In this document: positions 48,762-60,700 of the stretch, one piece after another
Position numbering within the stretch: position 1 is the stretch's first letter
Layout: each line of letters begins with the position of its first letter
Source: Ciona intestinalis
Taxonomy: Eukaryota > Chordata > Ascidiacea > Phlebobranchia > Cionidae
Assembly (NCBI RefSeq): GCF_000224145.3
Contig: NC_020169.2
Location: 2,472,861-2,536,860, forward strand
Length of the DNA: 64,000 bases
Reading direction: 5' to 3'
The notes under the pieces: generated by a model
The model's input: only the letters and a program-made list of their open reading frames with translations
What the model was told of the DNA's origin: nothing
Databases searched by the model: none
Translations under genes and position numbers: made by a program

Positions 48762-50985
48762 ATGTCTTTGCCTGATGATGAAATCGCATGTGCATTGAAA
48801 GAACAGTTTGGATTTGAGGTCGAATCGATCAAAGCTTTAGGGGGGTATGAAGACTTTAATTATTACACAAGAGAAGCTTCAAGTCAACGGGAATTATTGC
48901 TGAAAGTAAAAAGGCCCTTCCACGATCCAGGTATAGTTCGTTGTGTTATGAATTTACAGCAGTATGCGCTGCTGTCGTCCCTTCGCTGCAGTTAAAAGTT
49001 TTAAAATAGAATTTTACTTTTTGGTTTATGTAGAATTGTTCAGCAAGATTTACATTCATTTTTGTGGCATAGCTTAAAGATAGCTTCACTGTGGACTATA
49101 TGTCATAGTTTTACTAATTTAGTGGCATAGCTGGTTTCGACTGCGTAACGATTTGTCTGCTTTGCTTATTCAACCGCATTCAGTCACTAGGGAAAAGTCA
49201 AATGTGACGCCAAGAAACCTTGGAATTTGCAGATTTAGTTTGATAAGGACTATCTGTACACCAGCTATAAAATGTGACATCGTTGGTTTTATTACAGAAA
49301 GCCCAACTTCGGATGTTATGCGAAAAGCAATGGTCCATTTGCGCAGTCATGGTGTACCAGCTCCAAAACCAATTAAAAACCGCAACGGAAAATATTACGG
49401 CTGTTACAAATTTGGTAAGCGTTGAACCTGGACCAGAACATTTTGTTGGTGTAACATGAGCTTCTATATTACACTCAATCGAAGAGGTCTCCTTTGTGTA
49501 CATTGTATATCGGTTGTTGCCATTATTAGGTGTATAAGTACGTAGAGTGTGGAAGGAATCTTCCGTCGTATTCGACGTTTCGTTAATGGTATATATTGTA
49601 ATGTGGGGTAAGATGGGACACCTTTATCACATAATATCCAAAATTATAATTCTTTGAATGTTTACTACCTAATGAAACTAGAAAAAAAAGATAAAATGGT
49701 GTCCCATGTTCCTCCACCCTAATACACATGTTTTCTCACGCAATAGCATAAATGTTTTCTTACACTGTCTATATTTACTTTTGCCGAATGTCCAACCTGC
49801 TATTTATTATCATTTTGTAGATGATCCGGTCGGAAAGAGGTTTTTGGAGCTTTACACTTTTGTGCCTGGTAAAACTGTTGTGGACACTTCATGGACACCC
49901 AAATCTATGGAGGAAATGGCTGCCAACGTTGGGCAACTTTGCGCGAAAGTAACATTAGCATTACAGGCAGGGACAGAACCATTCGTTTATATATAGTAGG
50001 TGGGGGAAGATGGGACACCTTTTTGTTCTATTTTCTCGTCCCATTTGGTAGTAAACAAAAAACATTTAAGGAAATATAAAACCGTATGCTCACGACTTCC
50101 ATAGACGTTGTTATTATTTTAAAACACGATCAAGATATTTGGATATTAGGTGCTAAAGGTGTCCTATCTACCCCAACCTACTATATAGCCTAGATACAGT
50201 ATACTACTTAGTATTATCGACAATTTAATTCAATGTACATTTAGGTAGCGTATACCTTACTTGGTGTAGCTTTTATAGACTATTACGTGAGTTTAAAAAC
50301 TTTAAACTTTCAAGCTCTAGTTTTTGTTCGTTTTCAGACGTTTATGTGCGAACTGGATATTCCGAAAGGGATCTTTAATCCTCAGAATTTTCTATTTTTC
50401 CAAAAATACGAGAAATTTGTTGAAGATAAAGTTACCGCAGGAATTATAAAGGAATGCTTTAGGATGTTTGACGAAAATTTTCCAATTGCCAAAAAAAATC
50501 TCCGGAAGGGTAATATTTTAACTGTTCTGGTGTATTAGTGTGGGAAGATGTGACAAAAAATATTTTTAGGTTTTATTCATTGTGATTTGAGTACGGCGAA
50601 TATCATACTTGGTGAAGACGAAAAGTTGTGGGTGATTGACTTTGAACTAATCTGCAGAAGTTACATCGTGTTTGAGCTGTCGATTTGCGTGGCTTACATA
50701 ATGGTCACTGCAGTACAATACCACGGGGACCCTATTTTAATGGCACAGATTGCAATTCGTAGCTATGAGCAACTTTTGCCGTTAAATACTACGGAACGGA
50801 GTTTTCTCAGTATCGCTATTTCCGCAAGACTGGCAACTTCATATCTTTCTGCAAATTACCAGGCCACCATTCAGCCTCAAAACGTTGAGTACCTATTTGC
50901 ACAAGCGGGCAAGTGCCCAAAACTCCTCCATGTTTTGCACAAGAGACGAATTAATCAGAAGAAAGACGACGAAAGTATCATTTGA
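48762..50985 (+). CDS. HYKK: hydroxylysine kinase-like aminoglycoside phosphotransferase-fold protein
   Basis: HYKK phosphorylates 5-hydroxylysine with GTP during lysine breakdown and belongs to the APH/choline kinase fold. Exons 48762-48930, 49298-49414, 49821-49966, 50338-50509 and 50570-50985 join to 339 residues (human about 373). Exon 5 carries the catalytic loop HCDLSTANIIL (Asp207, Asn212) and the metal-binding IDFE (Asp225). Alignment by eye to human HYKK holds through LELYTFVPGKTVVDTSW, GQLCAKVTLALQTF, then the VFELSICVAYIMV block after IDFE. The exon 3 end at 49966 uses CAG/GC rather than GT: the last GT before it would drop five residues that the family has. The start at 48762 is the first ATG of the frame. 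The family is well supported; the exact substrate is inferred. Confidence 0.85.
49600..49725 (+). mobile_element. 190-bp MITE, internally deleted copy 5
   Basis: Both ends are present (GTAAGATGGGACACCTTTAT, and GGTGTCCCATGTTCCTCCAC) but about 65 bp of the middle is missing. HYKK intron 2. Confidence 0.8.
49991..50186 (-). mobile_element. 190-bp MITE, copy 6
   Basis: Complete copy in the orientation of copies 2 and 3, starting 24 bp after the unusual HYKK exon 3 border. Flanked by TATA-rich sequence on both sides. Confidence 0.9.
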
Positions 50986-51103
50986 TCTTGCAGGCACAAA
51001 TACTAGACTATATATGCTGATCTATTAGTAATTCTTTATGTATAGGGTGTCGGACTGTTTACTAATTTTATAACATTTATCCTTACATGTATTTACAGAA
51101 GTG

Positions 51104-51109
51104 AATAAA
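51104..51109 (+). terminator. HYKK poly(A) signal AATAAA
   Basis: Canonical hexamer 119 bases after the HYKK stop. Confidence 0.7.
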
Positions 51110-51409
51110 GCATTTTTCATTGTTTGAATATTACACTCCATGTAAATAATGAACACTCGTATGACTTAAAAGTAAATATAGAGATTTTAGATCGATCGTA
51201 TTTGACATAGACTCACAGAGGTTAACCTGCGCAGACAAACACATGCAATTCTCCTTCGGAAAGTTAGTTGCTTTTTATATGCAAACTTACTTAGATCTGG
51301 AGAATAAGCACTGGATTGTCGTGTATTAGAAGCATTTCAGCTAAGGGAAATTTCCTTTCACAACAACCGGTATAAAACCATAACGTAATTTAAACCAAAA
51401 CTGGCCTCT

Positions 51410-51725
51410 CGCCGTAGTAGCCTACATTGTTTTGCGCGTCTGACAATCGAGAGGTTACTAGTTCAAGGCACATCGCTGGCAGCATCGTATAGGCCTACTA
51501 TCTTAATCTTAAGTATACGATGCTGGCAGCTTCATGAGCGTATATGTGTTCTGGGCAAGACATTTGATCATAATGGGTATCTAACTCTAAATAAACTGTC
51601 AGCCAAACAAAATATCAAACATTCACAAACAAAGTAACATTGGTGCTAGCACGAGGTTTATGGAACAGAAACATCTTTGTTATAAAGATTGTCGAGGAAA
51701 GCTAGTTATGTTCATTTATTCGAAA
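51410..51725 (+). mobile_element. composite SINE, near full length
   Basis: Head GCGCGTCTGACAATCGAGAG and TTACTAGTTCAAGGC (B-box-like), then TTCTGGGCAAGACATTTGAT, tail with CAAAGTAACATTGGTGCTAG and GAGGTTTATGGAACAGAAAC. It lies between HYKK and the P450 gene. The rest of 50986-52023 shows no gene. Confidence 0.75.
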
Positions 51726-52023
51726 ATACTGTGGTAATATATGAATAGTGTTATATCCGTTTAAAGTACTATAAATCACAGATAAGAGAGGCCACTCGCA
51801 AACTCGTTATATTATATAACCTCTTCGCTTTAGTTATATATATTTTTGCTCCCCGTTCAGATGACGTTTCTTAAAACGGGAATTCACCCTACAATTGTGA
51901 TGTGCAAAACATTTTTTTTATTTTATTGACAATTTTAGACCATACTCGTAGTCTGTAATCTGTATATAGACCAGAAAACGCATACAAAGTTTTGCAATAC
52001 TAGTACAAGGGTAAATTTAAAGG

Positions 52024-53502
52024 ATGGAAATTACCACCTTTCTGCTGTGCATGTTAATGTTAGTCTTAATCATGTTCATGTGGAGACGAAGTTCAACAAA
52101 TTTTCCACCTGGAATTGAAGGCATTCCTTTGTTTGGATGTATACCAAGTCTCGGCATGCACAAAGAGCGAACTATTGCCAAGTGGGGGCGTGAGAAGGGT
52201 TGGCCTATTTTCTATCTAAGAATGGGCATTACTAAAATTGTGGTACTCAACACTTTCGAGAGCATTGAAGAAGCTTATGTAAAAAAAGGTCAGTATTTTA
52301 TTGACCGTCATTTGCCCATATTTCTAAGACATTACAGCACGGGTAAAGGAGTGGTGTTTTTGAATGGTGAGAAGTGGAAAGTACAACGAAGATTCGGCAT
52401 ACATACCCTCCGAGATTTAGGAATGGGAAAAAGTGGAATGGAAAGTAAAATCGTTCATGAAATTGATCATCTGAGTGAATATTTGGTAAACAACAATCAA
52501 GAAAGTGGTTTAGTAGATATCACACCCATTATAACAAGAGCTGTATCAAACATAGTATGCCAACTGGTTTTTAACCGCAGGTTTAATCTAGATGAAGAGT
52601 TTTTATTCATTGATTCCGTCAATAATAAGTTGATGAAATCGGTAACTACACTAAAGCAGATCATGCTCACATTACAGCACATTCCAATCTTTAATCGAAT
52701 TCCAGCCATTGCCAAAATAAAAAAATACCGGACTGATCTTGCCAACAACCGTTTGCAGCGAATGAGAAATTATATTAAATCACATAAAGAAACATTAGAC
52801 AAAAATAACCCGAGAGATTTTATCGATGCATTTCTTATTGCAAGCGAGGAAGACAAAAGTGAGGATACTTCTTTTGACGACGAGCAACTGCTTTATTACA
52901 TCCAGGATTTGTTCTTTGGCGGAACAGACACAACATCTTTCACTCTCACTTGGACCTTTCTCTACCTTGCTATGTATCCTGATAAGCAGGAGCAACTGCA
53001 TGCAGAAATTGATGAAGTTCTTGGATCCAACGGCATTGTATCCATGTCTTGTTTAGATAAGATGCCGTATGCTCAAGCTGTGATGCAAGAGATTTTCCGT
53101 CTGCGTCCACTGGTCCCTCTAAGCATGCCACGAAAAACTCTCTCCAGGATAACCTTAATGGGGTACGACATACCTAAGGGAACAGTTTTCATGCCTAATA
53201 TCTGGAGTGTCCATCATAATGCTGATCGGTGGCCTAACCCTGAAGACTTTATGCCAGAACGTCATATTGACAGTGAGGGAAAGTTTGTAAAGTCTAAGGA
53301 GATTATTCCATTTTCTCTCGGCCCACGGAACTGCTTGGGAATCAGGCTTGCTGAGATGGAACACTTCATGTTTATGATTGGATTGCTTCAGAAACTCCAC
53401 TTCTCTCTTCCCGAAGATCAACCCCCTCCGGATGTAAGAGGATCTAGTTTTGTAGTTTTGCTTATACCTCCTGATTTTAATATGAAGATCACTACACGTT
53501 GA
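52024..53502 (+). CDS. CYP2-clan cytochrome P450, intronless
   Basis: Microsomal haem-thiolate monooxygenase. A single 492-codon frame covers the whole family length. A hydrophobic N-terminal anchor (residues about 4-19) is followed by a basic RR and the proline-rich hinge FPPGIEGIP. Further marks are a CYP2-type WKVQRRF followed by TLRDLGMGKSGMESKI, the I-helix GGTDTTS (299-305), the ExxR pair Glu356/Arg359 in EIFRLRP, and the haem loop FSLGPRNCLG with axial Cys437. All key residues are present, so it looks functional. The protein resembles vertebrate CYP2 members but I cannot name a subfamily or substrate. Vertebrate CYP2 genes have several introns, so the lack of introns is notable. AATAAA lies 117 bases after the stop. 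Confidence 0.93.
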   Translation: MEITTFLLCMLMLVLIMFMWRRSSTNFPPGIEGIPLFGCIPSLGMHKERTIAKWGREKGWPIFYLRMGITKIVVLNTFESIEEAYVKKGQYFIDRHLPIFLRHYSTGKGVVFLNGEKWKVQRRFGIHTLRDLGMGKSGMESKIVHEIDHLSEYLVNNNQESGLVDITPIITRAVSNIVCQLVFNRRFNLDEEFLFIDSVNNKLMKSVTTLKQIMLTLQHIPIFNRIPAIAKIKKYRTDLANNRLQRMRNYIKSHKETLDKNNPRDFIDAFLIASEEDKSEDTSFDDEQLLYYIQDLFFGGTDTTSFTLTWTFLYLAMYPDKQEQLHAEIDEVLGSNGIVSMSCLDKMPYAQAVMQEIFRLRPLVPLSMPRKTLSRITLMGYDIPKGTVFMPNIWSVHHNADRWPNPEDFMPERHIDSEGKFVKSKEIIPFSLGPRNCLGIRLAEMEHFMFMIGLLQKLHFSLPEDQPPPDVRGSSFVVLLIPPDFNMKITTR

Positions 53503-53618
53503 AACACTATTAATTTTGAAAAATGTCAAAAACTTCTCATTACAGCAACATTTGTCTGATTTATCAAAACAGCAATTTCAAGTAAAGTTTTCCATTATGT
53601 GAAGTCAATCTCAAACTC

Positions 53619-53624
53619 AATAAA
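53619..53624 (+). terminator. P450 gene poly(A) signal AATAAA
   Basis: Canonical hexamer 117 bases past the stop codon. Confidence 0.7.
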
Positions 53625-54470
53625 TTATATCTTCTATGCTGTAAAAGTTCATTTATACTCAAACTACAGGTTTTAATCTTGTTTAATTTAAATAGTGTTG
53701 AAATCGTTTATACTTTACAGCATATTTTTTATTCCTAATTTACTTTATGTGTATATAGTTATTGACATTATTTTAATTTTCGTAACATTCATCTGAACTG
53801 TTTGTAATAGATTTCTTTATCAGGAAATGTTAAAAAAACGTAATTTCTTGCCTATGTAGCCTAATGCTGAAGTTCAAAGCATTTGATTTACTTAGCGAGT
53901 ATAATTTTGATTACACCATTAAAACAGATATATATATATATATATTTTAAGATATATATAGATTAAAACAGAGATATATATATATATTGTGAACAAATAA
54001 AACACCCCCATAACAGAATCTGTGAACCAATTTATATATCTATATATATATTTCTTTATTTAATTTTAAACATGTACTTTATTTTTTCGGATTGAATCAT
54101 GATATACAAGTGTATTTATAAAGTGTTAATATTATTACATCTTTTTTTATATAAATAACTATATGCCTATAGACTTTAGCATCTATAATGGTGACTTAAA
54201 TCTAATGCGCAGAGTTCCTAACATTTTTAAGGGGATGCCTTGTTTTAACAAATTTTTAAAACTAACGATATATATTGTGGTTAATCGTTGTTAGAATTGT
54301 TTTATATTTTCTTTCAATGCAAAAGTATGGTGACCACTGTTTTACAAAATAGCTTGTATATTTGTAATAATTCAGGAAATTTTTCAGTTACTATACATAT
54401 TCTTATATATATATATATTAATTTATTAACTCTCATATAGGCTATATATTTTCTTATATGTATATATATA
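53625..54470. other. AT-rich intergenic sequence with (TA)n runs
   Basis: Several TATATA tracts (for example 53929-53946 and about 53973-53986) and no supported gene. Confidence 0.6.
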
Positions 54471-54662
54471 CAGTGGGGTGGGGGAAGATGGGACACCTTT
54501 AGTACAAAATATATAAATATCCTGGTCGTGTTTTAAACAATTAACAATGGTGTATGAAAGTCGCGAGGGCAAGGTTTAATTCTTTGAATGTTCTTTGTTT
54601 ATTACCAAAATGTACGAGAAAATAGAATGAAAAGGTGTCCCACCTTCCCCCATCCTACTATA
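54471..54662 (+). mobile_element. 190-bp MITE, copy 7
   Basis: Left end GTGGGGTGGGGGAAGATGGG and right end GGTGTCCCACCTTCCCCCAT are well kept. Located 130 bp upstream of the DDX42 start codon, so it may lie in the promoter or 5' leader. Confidence 0.88.
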
Positions 54663-54792
54663 TAATCTCTTAATGCAATTCATACCAGACTGTTTAACTT
54701 AATTTTAATTCCATACATAGTGTGGTGCATCAGTTTTAGGTTTTTCTAAATAACATAATATGAACCGTGGTCTATGAAATTTCTTCATTAAG

Positions 54793-57700
54793 ATGAGCAA
54801 CTCCAGGGAAAATGCATACAGCTACCATGGGTTCCAATCTGCTGGTTCCAGTTCAGAATATAATGCACAAGGTTGGGTATTATTTTTAAAATATTTTTTT
54901 TCTAAATTTCTTGATAAAATAATGATGTTTTAATGCTGTATATATTCAAATTATTTGGACTTCAGGGTAGTAGTTGCACATATGATTTTGTTTATAATTT
55001 GTCCCTTTAAACAAAATTCTCTACCAAATACAATAAAGATAATTTCTTAAAGCTGATTAGTGATTACAAACTTCGCTACATATTTTGTACGTCCATTTCT
55101 AATAAAGTATTTCTACCTGAAAAAATATCTATATCTGTCTTTTCCCGTACAAATTTTCATATAGTGCCACATTCTACTTACTGGGCAATTTTGCTATTTA
55201 TTTTTTCCATCATTTATCTATTTTTTCAAATAAATATTTTAGGGTATTGCACTTGTAAATTTTTTCGAAAAATACCGTATTCTGGCATTCTGCCCACTGG
55301 TCAATTTTGATAGCTTTTCTACTATTTGTGTGGAATCTTTAATAAATATTCTGGACTAAATACACCATAAATAGGCTATTTTTTATATTGTTGTTGCAAT
55401 TGCAGGTTATAAGAGTCAGTCCTTTATTTCTGCCAGTGGTAATGTTGGTTCTGGGTTTGGAAAAGGAGGTTCTAAAAGAAAAATAACGGTATGGTAAAAA
55501 TAGTGAATGCAATTACTGCATGTGGTTTCAATTAAGTTTAAAGAGCATAGAAAGTAAAATTCAGAGGTAAACAAAAGCAAGAGCACAATATTGCTGTACC
55601 AAATAAGACTTGCTACAATGCTTTTTCTGTATGCAGTGAGTTTTTTTATATGAATGTTAAATAAGTTGCATTCTGAGCATATGTGTATATTCATGCATAT
55701 TTAGGTCTTTACGTTTATGTGTATATCTACGCATATTAAGGGTATATTCACATCTGTGTACATTTCCTGCTGTCATGTGTCATCATATCATATATTTCCC
55801 GCTGTCATCATATTGTATTGTAAATGTTAAAAATTGCGTCTAAATTCATACCAATGTAATTTGAAAGAAAAGTTCAACACAACTTCCATTGATTATTTAT
55901 GAGACAAACTTGTATAGCCTATATAATAGGGTTGAAAAAGATGAGACACACTTAGCACATAATATCCAAATATCCTGATCATGTTTTATACAATTAACAA
56001 CGGTGTTTAAAAGTCGTGAGAATATGGTTTTATGTTTTTTTGAATGTTCTTTGTTTATAACAAAATGGGACAATATAGAATGAAAAGGTGTCCCATCTCC
56101 CCCCACCATATTATGTATGTACAATTAAAACAACAAAAAATTATTCTTACTTAATCTTCCCACACAGGATGGCGAGGATGAAGATTATTTTAACGATCCT
56201 TTGGATGATGGAGATAATCCCGATGATATCGTTGCAGCGTGTCCTTTTCTTAGTGAAGATGAGAAAAAGGTATATATATATATATATATTATTAAAATGA
56301 TAAAAATTATGCCCAATAAGAACATTTTATATTATAGCCTATGCTATACACATTTTGAAAAAGTTTTATTTTTCACTAGTTAAATACTTTTTCAACACAA
56401 ATTAAAAAAATTGTTTTATTTTTTTGTTTGTTACAGAACATGTTACAAAAAGAGGATGAAGAAGACGATCCACTTGAAGCTTTTATGGCTGGAATACAAC
56501 AAGAGGTAGTTATTGATAAAACAGCAACTGCTATATATATACACGTTGTAAATTACAGGATACAACATGCTGTTTAAACCCTATGTAGCGTTGGTGGACA
56601 ATAAATGGTCCAAAAAGTAGTAATATAATCTGGTTTTGCCTAATTATTGTCTATTTGTCTGCTGATATTTAAAGCTTAGAAAACTTGACATTTCACAAAT
56701 TCTAATACTATACTAACCCAAATACTTTTTTACTTCGAAATTACGTTAAAATACAAAAACCAACCAAAAATAGGTTACTTCGTTAAATCAGAAAGCAGAG
56801 ATGACAGACAAAGTAGAGATTCTTATACTTTACCTACATAAACATTTTTTGACTGTAAAATTACCATAAAAACAAAACACGCCAAAGGATTGCTAAAAAA
56901 ATTTTTAGTAATCTTAACATGTCTGTATAGGTGACCACGTTAAATAAGAAAGCTGAGATAACAGAAAAAGAAGAGAAGCAGAAGACGGATCGAGGGGTCA
57001 GAGATGACCTGGAGGAGCTTGATAGTGAAGAGCTTTATTACAAATATATGGATGAGAATCCTGATGCAGGTGATTGAGATGTTGGAATCCTGTTTGTAGG
57101 GGGGGTTGACGTTTATATTTTTGTGGATTTTGTTTTGCATTATTTTTTTAATTTATTTTTTTTTTTCAATCGTAGTTGCTCTGCCAAGCGAATACAATAA
57201 CTTTTTTTTCCTTTTTTTAAAAAACATTTTTTGAGTTGTATATTTAATTGTTTGAGTTGTATATTTAATCTTCCTCTTCTCTAGGGAAAATGTTCCTTGA
57301 TGATGAAGATCCTGTGGAGTACGATGAGGATGGAAACCCAATCCAGACCATCGTTCCAAACAAGAAGATGATCGATCCTCTTCCAGTGGTCTACCACTCC
57401 GAGATCGATTATCCTCCTTTTGAGAAGAACTTTTACCGGGAGCACGATGAGATCAAAAGTTTGACAAATGATGGTGTGGACTCCCTGAGGAGGAGGTTGG
57501 GGATCAAAGTTTCGGGATTTTTTCCTCCCAAACCTGTATCCAGTTTCGGACATTTTGGATTTGATGAAAAGATTATATCAGCTATCAGGTTAGTGTTGGC
57601 TGGTCGTGTTTAAATAAAAAAACTAAATAAATAATTTACCAAAAAATAAAATTTTACTTAATGAATAAAAAAATTTACTAAATAATTAGATAAACTGCAA

Positions 57701-60700
57701 AACATGGTTGAATCTTAAAATGTACAGCCAGGATTGTCACTAGCACTACTGGTTAGATCGCTTGACAGTGTATATCAGGTCAAAGCTGAAAATCATCCAT
57801 TCTGGACATGCGTCTACTTACATAACTAGAATATTAATATATATTTATCAATTCATGCATATTGTAATTTTCAAATATTTTGGATAAATTCATGAAAATG
57901 TGTGGCCAAAAAAAAAAAATACATTTTTTTAGGTTTTGATATGTTTTATACCTATGAATTTTACATATTATACCATTTATTTTAAAACATCAGAAAACAC
58001 AACTTCACCCAGCCCACACCCATACAAGCACAAGGTATCCCATGCGGTATGTCGGGCAGAGATGTCATTGGGATAGCTAAAACAGGATCTGGTAAAACTG
58101 CGGCTTTTATCTGGCCGATGTTGGTTCATATTATGGACCAACCAGAACTTAAAAAGGGAGATGGACCAGTTGGTAGATGTGGTGTCTTTTTGTTGGTATA
58201 TTTAGGTGTAGTGGCCATGCTTATTTTCTTTCATTTTTTATTATTTTTTTTTCGTTTAAAATATTTCTAAATTTTCATTACTGTAATCGAAGAGACAAAT
58301 AAAAAGGTATTGATATTAATTGTAACAAAGGTAACACATTTTAATTTAACAAAATCTGGGGTGACATTAATTGTCCTAACCAATTATCCTTGCTGCAAAG
58401 TAGAAATCATTAAAACCTAACATGTTTAGCAAACTAAATTTTTTACGATTGCAGGTTTAATTGTGGCTCCTACTCGTGAGCTGTGTCAACAAATTTACTT
58501 TGAATGTAAACGATTTGGAAAGGTGTATGGGTTACGTAGCGTGTGTTGTTATGGGGGTGGCAACATGCATGAACAACAGAAGGGATTGTCTGATGGATGC
58601 GAGGTAAATATAAAGCACAAGATTAAAGTTTATATTTGGTAAAAAACGCTGTGGCAAAGTGGTTAGCGCGCCTGCCTCAAACCCAGAGGTAATGGGTTCA
58701 AGGCTCGTGGCTATCATAGTGGGTGTATGTGTCCTTGGGCAAGACACTTGATGTCAATTGCTTAAACGTAGTGATCACTAATGGGTTGTCCTTGTCCAAA
58801 ATATAAAAAAGCAGATTGAAGTGTATGTTTGATACACCTCATCTAATTAGGAGTTTTTTAGAGTAAACTAGTACTTTTTGTGGATATTTTTTATATTTTA
58901 AAATTAGGAGTTTTTGCAATGTGCAAAAAAATTTACAGTTAAAAATGTGGGACCTGAAGATTTTTTGTGTTTACATCGCTTGAAAATTTGCTGATTTTTG
59001 AGGAGAATGTTCTAAAATTTGACAACTGTCGTTGTGTAAAAGTTGATCTCTTATAGTGTTTTTTTATCTCCCCTTTTTATTTTCAGTCTGAATAAATTGA
59101 AAGAAGATTTATTTAGGTTTTCTAATTTATTTTGTATTTAACAGATTGTGGTAGCTACACCTGGTCGTATCATCGACCATGTGAAGAAGAAAAACACGAA
59201 CCTTCTACGAGTTACATACCTCGTGTTTGATGAAGCAGATCGTATGTTTGAGATGGGATTCGAATACCAGGTCAGTAGTTTCATTAGGCAGATAGAAATG
59301 AGTCAAATGACAGTCTTTATAATACAGGTCCCCTATTTCATACATATCGTGTCTGCTTACTAGTTACGACATACCTAATTTTGTGGATGATTTTTTTCTA
59401 AAAGGCTAATATTTTGTATTTGAACAAAAATCAGCAACCTCTGAGTCGAAGCAATGTCTGTTTAAGTATCTTGCTTAAGTACACACACACGTTTACCATG
59501 TTAGCTGCATTAAGAATTAATCCCAATATCCTTTGAGAATATTTCTATGTTTAGGTTCGCTCGATTGCGAACCATGTGCGACCTGATCGGCAAACTCTGC
59601 TCTTCAGCGCCACCTTCAGGAAACGAATAGAGAGATTAGCGAGGGATATTCTGACAGACCCTGTTCGTATAATACAGGGGGATGTGGGGGAAGCTAATGC
59701 CGATGTAACACAGGTTGGTAGTTGTCAAACATCTTCTAGATAACCATTTTATTCTATGTGGGTGCGGTCCCGCAGCGTGGCCACCATGGGTCCTAGAGTG
59801 TAATTAACCATACGTTCCAAATCTGGGGTGGCAGGGTAGGCAGTCCTGGGATTTTCTACACTGTGTTAATCAGTAAACCTTACCCAATGATTTGAAATTT
59901 GCTTCAGAGGATTGTTATTTAACTATTACTGCCTAACCTACATATATAAAAGTTTGAAGCTTTGTATGTAACATTAGTTGGTAAGTAAAATAGGTGTCTG
60001 GGTGACATGTCACCCTAATTTCTGAAACAGTGGTGATTTGTTTTTTAGTGGTCCAGTTTTATGCGTGAAACAGCATTTACCCTGCCTTTTATCTATACTA
60101 AGAAGCAGGGTCATGGTTTACTGTCACATTAATCCATGGGTTCTTTTATGTTTGAAAACCATGATTGTTGAGGCATGCAACTCTGTGCTACAGAACCAGT
60201 ATTTTATTATATTATTTATTACAGATAGTTGAGGTGTTCAAGACAGCAGACATGAAATGGAAATGGTTGTTACGTCGAATCATTCCTTTTACAAGTGAAG
60301 GGAGTTTGCTGGTTTTTGTCACCAAGAAAGTAAGTATAACAACACATTTACAAACGCAGTAAACATGAAGAGTAGGAAAATGTAATAGAAAAATATTTAT
60401 ACATCATCAGATTGTGTCAGTATTTTATTGTATTTTGGTTTAATTAATAAATTTAACTTATTTATCCAAGTGCACAAGTAAATTTCAGTTGTTATTAGAA
60501 TCACAAGTTTTCTGTTTCATACACTTTGTACCCACTTACGAGTTACCATGTATGTAACTTTGAGTTTTGAACTAATAAAAATTAAACAAACAGGCAAATG
60601 CTGAGGAATTAGCGACCAACCTAATCAACGAAGGTCATGACGTCGCACTCATTCATGGTGATATGCAACAATATGACAGGAATAATGTAATAACAAACTT

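Noticed and set aside
58650-58720. Possible tRNA gene
   Set aside because: A-box and B-box-like motifs are present, but the sequence continues into SINE core and no cloverleaf with paired acceptor stem is evident; it is the head of a SINE.
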